Source: JBEINZ01 sp040377825
Lineage (GTDB): Bacteria; Pseudomonadota; Alphaproteobacteria; Rhizobiales; Ancalomicrobiaceae
Direction: 5' to 3'
Assembly: GCA_040377825.1 (NCBI GenBank)
Contig: JBEINZ010000210.1
Span: forward strand, 1 to 5,487
Length of the DNA: 5,487 nucleotides
Below the pieces are notes generated by a model, which was not told the DNA's origin, made no database searches, and saw nothing but the letters and a program-made list of their open reading frames with translations. The position numbers were made by a program, and so were the translations under genes. Positions 1 to 5,390 of this stretch are shown one piece after another. Within the stretch, counting starts at the first letter, position 1. Each line of letters starts with the position of its first letter.

Positions 1-2
1 GC

Positions 3-557
3 CTCGTCTTTCTATCGGCCGCGACGCATCCCTGGCCGGGCGGCGTCACCTGGTACTACCACTTGGCCGCGATGCCGGTGTTGGGGAGGCTCTTCAGCGC
101 GACGCTAGTGGCCCCGATCGGCATGGCCATTCTCGGTCGGGTTGTCCAGCGCGTCTTCGAACCCAACCCGCCGGTTAAGGACTATGCGAAACGGATTGGG
201 CTTTCGCTTATCTTTAGAACGCATACCTTCGTCGCCAACGCCGAGGACGTTTCGACGCTGCATCAGTCCGTCACGCGGCTCAGCCCTCGCTATCGCGAGA
301 TTGCCGCGCCCACCGTCATCATCAGCGGTGATCACGACGCGGTCGTCTATGAAGAGCTGCATTCCGGCGGCTTGGCGCGCGATATTCCGAAAGCGGAGTT
401 GATTTGGCTGACCGGGGTCGGCCACATGCCGCATCACTCCGCCAAGGAAGCCGTCGTCGAGGCGATCGAAAAAGTGATGGCGCTTGCCCGCGCTCGGACC
501 GAAGACGTCGTGCCGTCCCGCCGGATCGTCCGGCCAGTCGCCGCCCAAACGCGCTAA
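3..557 (+). CDS. Alpha/beta hydrolase, 3' part (5' end outside window)
   Basis: The frame is open from the window edge, so this is the last 184 residues of a longer protein. The visible part begins LVFLSAATHPWPGG, the strand that normally follows the nucleophile elbow in the alpha/beta hydrolase fold. The catalytic serine therefore lies just upstream and is not seen. The acid residue is well placed in ISGDHDAVV (second Asp, bases 336-338), and the catalytic histidine in GVGHMPHH (bases 423-425). The stretch between them and the strand, with a hydrophobic segment (LFSATLVAPIGMAILG), would be the cap region. The short basic tail after the last helix is not conserved in the fold. A TTG or ATG inside the frame (63, 72) could be mistaken for the start, but the reading frame and the fold continue upstream. 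Substrate is unknown: such proteins include esterases, lipases and haloperoxidase-like enzymes. The gene converges with the DUF1036 gene, 41 bases apart. Confidence 0.85.
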   Translation, partial: LVFLSAATHPWPGGVTWYYHLAAMPVLGRLFSATLVAPIGMAILGRVVQRVFEPNPPVKDYAKRIGLSLIFRTHTFVANAEDVSTLHQSVTRLSPRYREIAAPTVIISGDHDAVVYEELHSGGLARDIPKAELIWLTGVGHMPHHSAKEAVVEAIEKVMALARARTEDVVPSRRIVRPVAAQTR

Positions 558-598
558 CCGTAACGTGGCGGCAAATTTCAGGCCTCGCCCTACTATCC

Positions 599-1102
599 TT
601 AAGGCGAAGCGGCCGCGCCGATGCCCGCGCGGCCTGGCTCCGTCAATTGTACGGTCCAACTGCGTTGTTCGCCGGTATCGATCTCAAAGAAGCCCGTTCG
701 TTCAAACCCGCGTTTTAGGCAATCGTCGATCCCTTTGATCGTGAACGTCTTTTCATGAGTGCACATGAAAGACCGCCCGCTCCACTCGCCGCCGCGATCG
801 TAATCGATCGAATAGAGATAGTAATAGCGAGATACAAGTGGACCTGCCAGCAAGGTCTCGCAACTTGAAGGGGGTAGGTTCCACCAGCCCTCGGTCACCC
901 AGGATTGCTGCTCCTTATAGCCAACCGCAATGCCGATCCGGCTGGAGGTCTTATTGCAAATGCGCAGGTCGGCATGCGCCGTGCCGGTGCCGAGCGCGAA
1001 GCCAACGAAAGAGAGAACCACAAGCGCAAAACACCCGGAAGGTGACGCTATCCGCCACTTCGCGCCGTCAAAACACCCGCCGATCCGTAAAAAACGCGTC
1101 AT
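599..1102 (-). CDS. Secreted DUF1036 family protein
   Basis: The 167-residue product has a basic amino end, a hydrophobic core (about residues 25-40) and a signal-peptidase-like Ala-His-Ala site, so cleavage is expected after residue 44. The mature part (45-167) fits DUF1036: it opens with DLRICNKTSSRIGIAVGYK, followed by the Trp-rich GWWNLPPSSC, the YYYLYSIDY strand, and a FMCTHEKTFTI segment. Four cysteines in the mature part (49, 81, 114, 128) could form two disulfides in the periplasm. The family is a small, mostly beta, probably periplasmic protein of unknown role, common in Alphaproteobacteria. The ATG at 1102 is preceded by GGGAAG eight bases upstream (1116-1111), a modest ribosome site. 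The 24-residue stretch before the hydrophobic core is long for a signal peptide, but I see no better start. The gene stands alone on its strand, with an unassigned 323-base region upstream. Confidence 0.85.
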   Translation of the reverse strand: MTRFLRIGGCFDGAKWRIASPSGCFALVVLSFVGFALGTGTAHADLRICNKTSSRIGIAVGYKEQQSWVTEGWWNLPPSSCETLLAGPLVSRYYYLYSIDYDRGGEWSGRSFMCTHEKTFTIKGIDDCLKRGFERTGFFEIDTGEQRSWTVQLTEPGRAGIGAAASP

Positions 1103-1125
1103 GCCTGCGGCTTCCCGGTGATCGC

Positions 1126-1160
1126 CCGTTCGAGGCGCTCAGGCGCCTTGCGCCGAACGG
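1126..1160 (-). promoter_or_regulatory. Nested inverted repeat upstream of DUF1036
   Basis: Outer arms CCGTTCG (1126-1132) and CGAACGG (1154-1160) are perfect complements. Inside them GGCGC (1134-1138) and GCGCC (1143-1147) form a second hairpin around TCAG. The whole lies 23 bases before the DUF1036 ATG, next to its ribosome site. If transcribed it would be a stable leader stem; as DNA it could be an operator. Function is inferred from position only. Confidence 0.4.
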
Positions 1161-1333
1161 AACAGGCTGCAGTGTCGGTGTCTCGCGTCGAAATCATCAC
1201 TTCCGTATCGGAATCGGTCGCCGTGCGGGGCGACCAGGGTTTATCGCGGCGGTGTCGTTGTCAATGTCTGGGCTTGGTCCTTTGCTGTCGACGCTGTCAG
1301 GAAGCCGGCTTCGTCGGGCATAAACAGGGCCGT

Positions 1334-1401
1334 GGCCAAGTTTTGCGCCCAGAATTGCGGCACATTCGGGGCGACTTGGCCTCGCGACATCAAACTTGGC
1401 C
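1334..1401. repeat. CTTGGCC inverted and direct repeats
   Basis: GGCCAAGTTT at 1334-1343 is exactly complementary to AAACTTGGCC at 1392-1401. A third, shorter copy, ACTTGGCC, lies at 1374-1381 in the same direction as the second. The spacing is too wide for a simple terminator, and no T-run follows. It could be a regulator binding site set or the remains of a rearrangement. Confidence 0.45.
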
Positions 1402-1425
1402 GTAGCGGAACCTTGATTTTGCGTT

Positions 1426-2325
1426 TCAGACACTTCGCGGCCGCGCAATGAAGATGCCCGCGAGAATGGCCGCCCCACCCATGATTTGTAGCGGACCGAG
1501 CGTCTCTCCGAAAAAGACATAGCCGAACAAGGCCGCCGCGAGTGCCTCCAGGAAGATCACCAAGGAAGAAAACGCGGCCGACAGATGGCCGAGCGCAAAG
1601 GCCAGGAGGCCCTGGCCGCCGACGTGGCTGACCGTCGCCATCAAGACCAATGCCGCGACCCCGGCAAGGCCGGCCGGAACCCAAGCATTTTCCGCGATCG
1701 CCGCAACCAGACCTAAGCACGCCGCGGTCACGATGGAGGACCGGAAGAGCACCAATCCCGGCGCGCCTTCGCGCCGCGCGACGCGAATGGCCAGAAAGTA
1801 AAAGCCAAAGAAGACGGAAGTCGCGACGCCGAAGAGATCGCCGACAAGCCGTTCCGGCGCTGCCGTCCAACTCGATCCGACCAGCAGGATCGCCCCCGCG
1901 ACACACAGCACCAGCCCACCTACCATCAACCGCGTCACCCGCTCGCCGATGAACAATCCGGAAAACGCGACCACCCACACCGGCGCCATCGTGGCGAGCA
2001 AGGTCGCGTTGGCGATCGTCGTGTTGACGATGGCGAGATGCCAGAAAAACAAATCGCCCGCGAACAAAAGCCCGGCCACGACGACTATGCGCGTCCAACC
2101 GGGATCAAGGGGTGGATTAGCGCCGCGGCGCTCCAGCCGCGCCCATAGCCACAGCAGCGGCAGGGCCAGAAAGACGCGGTAAAAGGCGCTGGTGAAGGGG
2201 CCGACCTCGGCATGGCGCACGAAGACCGGCGAGATCGCCATCGCCACCGCGCCGGCGACGAGAGCCGTCACCGCCACCGCGGCCGATCCAGTCCGCCCTT
2301 CGCTCCGCGCTGAATCGCTTGTCAC
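1426..2325 (-). CDS. EamA/DMT-family inner-membrane transporter
   Basis: The 299-residue protein is almost entirely membrane helices, about ten, in two related halves (roughly residues 14-147 and 160-294). This is the usual EamA-repeat architecture and length of the drug/metabolite transporter superfamily. Typical pieces are seen: SPVFVRHAEVGPFTSAFYRV and the ALPLLWLWARLE loop in the first half, NTTIANATLLATMAPVWV with FIGERVT closing that half, and FFGETLGPLQIMGGAAIL at the carboxyl end. Such proteins move amino acids, nucleosides or other small metabolites out of or into the cytoplasm; the substrate here cannot be told. The start is a GTG at 2325, chosen because a near-perfect ribosome site GAGGAGG lies four bases before it. 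It is divergent from the amidohydrolase gene with about 115 bases between starts, so promoters are shared or interleaved there. Confidence 0.9.
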   Translation of the reverse strand: MTSDSARSEGRTGSAAVAVTALVAGAVAMAISPVFVRHAEVGPFTSAFYRVFLALPLLWLWARLERRGANPPLDPGWTRIVVVAGLLFAGDLFFWHLAIVNTTIANATLLATMAPVWVVAFSGLFIGERVTRLMVGGLVLCVAGAILLVGSSWTAAPERLVGDLFGVATSVFFGFYFLAIRVARREGAPGLVLFRSSIVTAACLGLVAAIAENAWVPAGLAGVAALVLMATVSHVGGQGLLAFALGHLSAAFSSLVIFLEALAAALFGYVFFGETLGPLQIMGGAAILAGIFIARPRSV

Positions 2326-2329
2326 GGAT

Positions 2330-2336
2330 CCTCCTC
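2330..2336 (-). promoter_or_regulatory. Ribosome binding site of the transporter gene
   Basis: Read on the minus strand this is GAGGAGG, four bases before the GTG at 2325. It fixes that GTG as the start rather than an internal codon. Confidence 0.7.
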
Positions 2337-2358
2337 GCGCGGACCGTGCCCGCTGGCC

Positions 2359-2386
2359 TTGCCGTATCGTCCGTGGTCACTATCAT
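2359..2386 (+). promoter_or_regulatory. Candidate promoter for amidohydrolase-DUF1244 unit
   Basis: TTGCCG (2359-2364) and TATCAT (2381-2386) are 16 bases apart, matching sigma-70-type -35 and -10 boxes at four and five of six positions. Transcription would start near 2393, leaving a leader of about 48 bases before the TTG start. The match is visual only; GC-rich alphaproteobacterial promoters are loosely defined. Confidence 0.3.
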
Positions 2387-2422
2387 TCGAAGCCCGCGAT
2401 CACAAATCCCGATCTGACCCGC

Positions 2423-2432
2423 CTCCATGGAG
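2423..2432 (+). promoter_or_regulatory. Ribosome site of amidohydrolase gene within a palindrome
   Basis: The GGAG at 2429-2432 is eight bases before the TTG at 2441 and supports that start. It is the right half of the perfect palindrome CTCCATGGAG. The ATG in the middle of the palindrome is out of frame with the enzyme. Confidence 0.5.
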
Positions 2433-2440
2433 ACTGCCTC

Positions 2441-3274
2441 TTGTCCCTCGTCATCGACGCCAACCAGGAGCGGAACGCGGAGCCGGCGATATCCGGCCGA
2501 TCCCTCGAAGGGATCGCGTTCGAAACGATTATCGGCGACCCTGCGCTTGGTCTTGTCATCCTTGCCGATCACGCGACCAATCGGCTGCCGCCGGAATACG
2601 GGTCCCTCGGCCTTGCCCTAAGTGAACTCCAGCGGCACATCGCCTACGATATCGGTATTGAGGCCTTGACCCGCGCGCTCGCGGCCAAAACCGGCGCGCC
2701 GGCCGTGCTCTCGCGATTTTCCAGGCTACTGATCGACCCAAATCGCGGCGATGATGATCCGACCTTGATCATGCGCCTTTCCGATGGCGCCATCGTTCCC
2801 GGCAACGCGCGCGTGGACGCGGCCGAGCGCGAGCGGCGACTGGAGCGCTTCTGGCGTCCCTATGATCGCGCGGTCGGGGCGGCAATCGAGGCCAGTCTGG
2901 CGGTTCGCCCGCCGATCATCGTGTCCTTACACAGTTTCACGCCGATTTGGCGCGGGATGCCGCGCCCATGGCATTGCGGGATCTTGTGGGACCAGGATCC
3001 CAGGCTGCCGCACGCACTCTTGACGCGGCTTACGAGTGATCCGGCGCTGGTCGTCGGCGACAATGAACCTTATACCGGAGCGCTCAAGGGCGACACGATG
3101 AACCGCCACGCCACCGCGCGCGGCCTCGCCCATGCCATCGTCGAGGTCCGCCAGGACCTCATCGCGGATACCGAAGGCGCCGAAGCCTGGGCCGACCGTC
3201 TCGCCGTCATCCTCGCGGATCTGGTAGGCCGTGAGCCGCTACACCACGTGTTACATTATGGCTCGAGACCCTGA
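2441..3274 (+). CDS. N-formylglutamate amidohydrolase family enzyme
   Basis: From the TTG at 2441 the product has 277 residues, usual for this family. The characterised member splits N-formyl-L-glutamate into glutamate and formate in histidine degradation. Family landmarks in order: LADHATNRLP (41-50), SRLLIDPNRG (95-103), the histidine loop SLHSFTP (162-168), EPYTGALKGDTMNRHAT (209-225) and IVEVRQDLI (233-241). The metal-binding and catalytic residues are expected among these Asp, His and Glu positions. No signal peptide or membrane segment is seen, so it is cytoplasmic. The frame runs open upstream to 2192, but that part is antisense to the transporter gene and has no family similarity. TTG 2441 is the only in-frame start with a fitting ribosome site (GGAG). 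No histidine-degradation genes are nearby, so the true substrate may be another N-formyl or N-acyl amino acid; the name reflects family, not proven activity. Confidence 0.88.
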   Translation: MSLVIDANQERNAEPAISGRSLEGIAFETIIGDPALGLVILADHATNRLPPEYGSLGLALSELQRHIAYDIGIEALTRALAAKTGAPAVLSRFSRLLIDPNRGDDDPTLIMRLSDGAIVPGNARVDAAERERRLERFWRPYDRAVGAAIEASLAVRPPIIVSLHSFTPIWRGMPRPWHCGILWDQDPRLPHALLTRLTSDPALVVGDNEPYTGALKGDTMNRHATARGLAHAIVEVRQDLIADTEGAEAWADRLAVILADLVGREPLHHVLHYGSRP

Positions 3275-3285
3275 GGGAGATGGCG

Positions 3286-3591
3286 ATGGCCGATATCGAC
3301 GATCACACGAAGATCGAACTGGAAGCCGCGGCTTTCCGCAGATTGCTCGCGCATCTTGGCGAGCGCGGCGACGTGCAGAACATCGACATGATGAACCTTG
3401 CCGGGTTCTGCCGGAACTGCCTTTCGAATTGGTATCGCGAGGCCGCCGAGGCACGGGGGATCGTGATGTCCAAGGACGAAAGTCGCGAGATGGTCTACGG
3501 CATGCCCTATGACGAGTGGCGCAAGCTCCACCAGCGCGAGGCGGCCCCGGCCGATCTCGCGGCGTTCGAGAAAAACCGTCCACAGCACTGA
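3286..3591 (+). CDS. DUF1244 protein (SMc04008-like)
   Basis: The product has 101 residues from the second of two close ATGs. The ribosome site AGGGAG (3274-3279) touches the first ATG (3280) but is six bases from the second (3286), so the second is preferred. The sequence matches DUF1244 over its length: an acidic helical amino end, NIDMMNLAGFCRNCLSNWY (32-50) with a Cys-x-x-Cys pair at residues 42 and 45, then EMVYGMPYDEWRKLHQ. The family is small, helical and of unknown function. The cysteine pair is its conserved centre and suggests a metal or redox role, which is inference. The ribosome site overlaps the last base of the amidohydrolase stop codon and the gap is 11 bases, so the two genes should be co-transcribed and their translation coupled. 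Confidence 0.88.
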   Translation: MADIDDHTKIELEAAAFRRLLAHLGERGDVQNIDMMNLAGFCRNCLSNWYREAAEARGIVMSKDESREMVYGMPYDEWRKLHQREAAPADLAAFEKNRPQH

Positions 3592-3602
3592 CAGATATCA
3601 GA

Positions 3603-3616
3603 GGCGCTCAAGCGCC
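3603..3616 (+). terminator. Small GC hairpin after DUF1244
   Basis: GGCGC, loop TCAA, GCGCC forms a perfect five-pair stem (six if the closing T-A is counted) 11 bases after the DUF1244 stop. No T-run follows, so it is at best a weak or Rho-assisted terminator or an RNA-stabilising stem. The 16 bases 3601-3616 differ at only one position from 1132-1147. Confidence 0.3.
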
Positions 3617-3624
3617 GTTCCCGC

Positions 3625-3653
3625 TTGACCGCATGGGCCGACTTTGGGATTCA
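3625..3653 (+). promoter_or_regulatory. Candidate gapR promoter with GANTC site
   Basis: TTGACC at 3625-3630 is a good -35-like box. Seventeen bases later the weak -10 position reads GATTCA (3648-3653), matching the consensus poorly. The GATTC (3648-3652) is a target for the cell-cycle methyltransferase CcrM of Alphaproteobacteria. The -35 box is the only strong part of the call. Confidence 0.25.
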
Positions 3654-3670
3654 TCGGGCCCTGATCGTTA

Positions 3671-3688
3671 GGTCAGGTGCACCCGACC
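3671..3688. promoter_or_regulatory. 18-base imperfect palindrome upstream of gapR
   Basis: GGTCAGGTGCACCCGACC matches its own reverse complement at 16 of 18 positions, with a perfect GGTGCACC core. It ends 34 bases before the gapR ATG and lies downstream of the candidate -10. It could be an operator for a dimeric regulator or a short leader stem with a TGCA loop. Confidence 0.4.
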
Positions 3689-3722
3689 GAATGATGCGAC
3701 GAGCGAACAGGTGATCGAAAAC

Positions 3723-3977
3723 ATGGTAACCGATGTTGCTGCAACCGGCGTGGCCGGCGAAGAGCTTAAGCAATTTGTTGAACGTATAGAACGTTTGGAA
3801 GAAGAGAAAAAGACAATCGCCGACGACGTGCGCGATGTCTATGCTGAAGCCAAGGGTCGTGGATTCGATACCCGTGCAATTCGCGCTATTGTTCGCTTGC
3901 GTGCAAAGGAACCGCAAGAACGCGAAGAAGAGGAAGCGATACTGGAACTTTACAAGAGCGCTCTTGGTATGGTCTGA
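3723..3977 (+). CDS. gapR: GapR/DUF2312 nucleoid-associated protein
   Basis: The product has 84 residues, close to the 89 of Caulobacter GapR as I recall it. GapR forms a clamp of dimers round overtwisted DNA ahead of the replication fork, stimulates type II topoisomerases and is needed for normal chromosome replication. The family signature is clear: a coiled-coil-like helix LKQFVERIERLEEEKKTIADDVRDVYAEAKGRGFDTRAIRAIVRLR given here from residue 15 in pieces (VERIERLEEEKK at 19-30, VYAEAKGRGFDTRAIRAIVR at 39-58), then an acidic linker and the EEEAILELYKSALG tail. Lysines and arginines along the helices would face DNA. ATG 3723 is chosen because AGGTG (3709-3713) lies nine bases ahead; a GTG at 3711 sits inside that site. 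Codon use is notably less GC-rich than the neighbours (129 of 255 bases). The gene has its own upstream region and may be separately transcribed from the amidohydrolase-DUF1244 pair. Confidence 0.9.
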   Translation: MVTDVAATGVAGEELKQFVERIERLEEEKKTIADDVRDVYAEAKGRGFDTRAIRAIVRLRAKEPQEREEEEAILELYKSALGMV

Positions 3978-3981
3978 GACC

Positions 3982-4009
3982 TTGCTATGTTGAAACTCGG
4001 AATTATCAC
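3982..4009 (+). promoter_or_regulatory. Candidate promoter downstream of gapR
   Basis: TTGCTA (3982-3987) and TATCAC (4004-4009) are 16 bases apart and each match four of six consensus positions. Transcription from about 4016 would give a leader of about 140 bases for the DUF2336 gene, or a separate small RNA ending at the hairpin at 4118-4140. This is a weak visual call. Confidence 0.22.
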
Positions 4010-4035
4010 GCCGCCGGCCTGACGTCGGTTAGGTT

Positions 4036-4051
4036 TGAAGAGAAATCTTCA
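4036..4051 (+). other. GAAA-tetraloop hairpin in the gapR-DUF2336 spacer
   Basis: TGAAGA, loop GAAA, TCTTCA is a perfect six-pair stem closed by a GNRA-type loop, a stable RNA fold; a T-G wobble could add one more pair. It is not followed by a T-run. It lies in the AT-rich spacer upstream of a terminator-like hairpin, which favours a structured RNA leader or small RNA over chance. Confidence 0.4.
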
Positions 4052-4117
4052 GCAAAAGCGGAAAGGTTATTGGTTCCTTTGATAATTTTTAGGACTTGCC
4101 CGCTAGCTTAATCGCTC

Positions 4118-4140
4118 GGAACGGTAGGCGTTCCATTTTT
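4118..4140 (+). terminator. Intrinsic-terminator-like hairpin before DUF2336 gene
   Basis: GGAACG, loop GTAGG, CGTTCC makes a perfect six-pair stem followed at once by ATTTTT, the standard layout of a Rho-independent terminator on the plus strand. It is 140 bases past the gapR stop and only 14 bases before the DUF2336 ATG. That leaves no room for a full promoter after it, so it may act as an attenuator, or end gapR or small RNA transcripts with partial read-through. Confidence 0.5.
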
Positions 4141-4154
4141 CGGGATCGTGTTCG

Positions 4155-5231
4155 ATGCTAACAGGCCTCGTCGATCTGGCCCGTGAGGGTTCAAGCGAGA
4201 AACGGCGGGAGTTGCTCCAGCAGGTTTCGAACTTGTTCATAGAGGGCGCGGATATCCATAGCGACCGTGAAACGGTGCTTTTCGGCGAAGTGCTGGGGCG
4301 TCTTCTGGACGACGTCAATGTCATCGACCGATCCGAGCTATCCCAAAAAGTATCCGAGCATCATCGAACGCCCCGCCCGCTGGCGTTGAAGCTTGCGTCC
4401 GACGTTTTGAGCGTGGCGGCGCCGGTTCTGCAGAATTCACCCGTGTTGACCGATGACGACTTGGTGGACATCGCCAGTCGCAAGGGGCAGGACCACATGG
4501 CGGTGATTTCGCGCCGCGCGACCTTGAGCGAGACGGTCACCGATTTCCTCGTTGAGCGCGGTGATTCCACCGTCTTGCAAACGGTTGCCCGCAACCTCGG
4601 CGCCCGATTCTCCGATCAAGGCTTCGATACGCTCGCCGACAGGGCCGAGTTGGATCACTTGGTTGCCGACGCGCTGTCATTCCGGTCGGACATTCCGCCG
4701 ATTGTCGCAACCAAGATTGTGGCATTGCTCAATCCGGTTGCGCGCCAGCGCCTTGAGTATCTCTTGGCTCAGAGCGCCGACACGGTGGACTCGCTTCTGA
4801 CTGACGCCAAACGCGAAATGGATGCATCACGCGGCGATCAGCGTCGAAACCGCCTCGAAACCAAGGTGCTCGTGGCCGAAGTGCGCGACGGCCGGCGCGG
4901 CATCGACGCGGTCATCGACGATCTGGTTTTCAAGAAGCGACTTGTCGATATTGCGTTCGTCTTGAGCGAATTAGCTGGAGTTCCCGAGTCGCATGTCAAT
5001 AACGTGCTGCACAAGGTCAACGGCATGGGCATCGCCGTCGTCTGTCGCAGCCTTGATATGTCGGAGACGACCTATGGCCGCCTGTCGCGCCTACGCTGCG
5101 ATCGACTGAAGCTCAGCCACAATCAAGCCGAGCCGATGATCCGCGAGTTCCTCGAACTCGACAAGGCCACCGCGGAACGCACGCTGCGTTTCCACAAAGT
5201 CCGCAGCAACGTCGCCGTGCGCGCGAGTTGA
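4155..5231 (+). CDS. DUF2336 family protein
   Basis: The 358-residue product is largely helical and soluble, with no signal peptide or membrane segment. It matches DUF2336 in length and layout. The amino third contains the typical LVDLAREGSSEKRRELLQQV and the GRLLDDVNVIDRSELSQKV helices. The middle has the repeated 'hydrophobic helix plus VLTDDDLVDIASRKGQDHM, AISRRATLSETVTDFLV, GD..VLQTVARNLGARFS' pattern, reminiscent of stacked helical repeats. The carboxyl part carries DIAFVLSELAGVPESHVNNVL and a basic LSRLRCDRLKLS stretch. The function of the family is unknown; a scaffold or protein-binding role is only a guess from the helical pattern. ATG 4155 is the first usable start after an in-frame TAG at 4125-4127, with a weak CGGGA ribosome site nine bases upstream. 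The gene is alone, 177 bases after gapR, behind a terminator-like hairpin. Confidence 0.82.
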   Translation: MLTGLVDLAREGSSEKRRELLQQVSNLFIEGADIHSDRETVLFGEVLGRLLDDVNVIDRSELSQKVSEHHRTPRPLALKLASDVLSVAAPVLQNSPVLTDDDLVDIASRKGQDHMAVISRRATLSETVTDFLVERGDSTVLQTVARNLGARFSDQGFDTLADRAELDHLVADALSFRSDIPPIVATKIVALLNPVARQRLEYLLAQSADTVDSLLTDAKREMDASRGDQRRNRLETKVLVAEVRDGRRGIDAVIDDLVFKKRLVDIAFVLSELAGVPESHVNNVLHKVNGMGIAVVCRSLDMSETTYGRLSRLRCDRLKLSHNQAEPMIREFLELDKATAERTLRFHKVRSNVAVRAS

Positions 5232-5261
5232 GAGGAAGCTGCGGTTAGGTTTTTCTTTGGA

Positions 5262-5278
5262 TCGCCAGGTTTTGGCGA
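5262..5278. repeat. Hairpin after DUF2336 gene
   Basis: TCGCCA, loop GGTTT, TGGCGA is a perfect six-pair inverted repeat 30 bases after the DUF2336 stop. The T-rich run (about 5249-5257) precedes rather than follows it, so it is not a classic terminator on the plus strand, but it could still shield the 3' end of the transcript. Confidence 0.35.
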
Positions 5279-5307
5279 ATTGCTGGCTGCCATTACGCAC
5301 TTCCCGA

Positions 5308-5325
5308 TCGGATGAAACCATCCGA
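5308..5325. repeat. Perfect 7-pair inverted repeat
   Basis: TCGGATG, loop AAAC, CATCCGA is a perfect stem in the gene-free right end. No T-run follows. Together with the further inverted repeat at 5391-5420 it has the feel of a dispersed intergenic element; copies elsewhere cannot be seen from this window. Confidence 0.4.
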
Positions 5326-5390
5326 ACGAGAAGGACGGGCTCAGGCTCTAGAGTCTCGAATAACTCCTTGTCGATTCATCTTTGAGAGGG

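Larger units (their letters stand above)
1103..1425. other. Gene-free stretch between DUF1036 and transporter genes
   Basis: Open frames cross this stretch on both strands, but none has a family look, a ribosome site or sensible composition. The frames that overlap it from the transporter side are Arg/Pro-rich shadows. A minus-strand mini-ORF from 1390 to 1241 (about 49 codons) has no recognisable features. The stretch carries an inverted repeat beside the DUF1036 start (1126-1160) and three copies of a CTTGGCC core (1334-1401). It must hold the DUF1036 promoter and the end of the transporter transcript, but I cannot place either with confidence. Confidence 0.6.

Noticed and set aside
105..659. 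Minus-strand open frame opposite the hydrolase
   Set aside because: It lies opposite a well-supported alpha/beta hydrolase and overlaps the DUF1036 end. Its protein has no recognisable domain and an Arg-rich shadow composition.
1240..1264. Perfect minus-strand TTGACA (1264-1259) as a DUF1036 promoter
   Set aside because: The nearest -10-like GATAAA (1245-1240) is only 13 bases away, too close for a normal promoter, and no better box is found at 16-18 bases.
1241..2098. Long minus-strand open frame covering most of the transporter gene
   Set aside because: It is an Arg/Gly-rich shadow in another frame of a clear 10-helix membrane protein; GC-rich DNA often leaves such frames open.
2192..2440. 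Upstream extension of the amidohydrolase frame overlapping the start of the transporter gene
   Set aside because: The extra 83 residues are antisense to the transporter amino end, rich in Arg, Ala and Pro, and lack family similarity. The TTG at 2441 has a fitting ribosome site and gives the usual protein length.
3691..3714. Seven-codon mini-ORF (MMRRANR) ending inside the gapR ribosome site
   Set aside because: It has no ribosome site of its own, and such short frames are common by chance. A leader peptide is possible, but nothing else supports it.
3971..3981. GGTCTGAGACC palindrome at the gapR stop codon
   Set aside because: Only four or five pairs with almost no loop and no T-run, so not a credible terminator.
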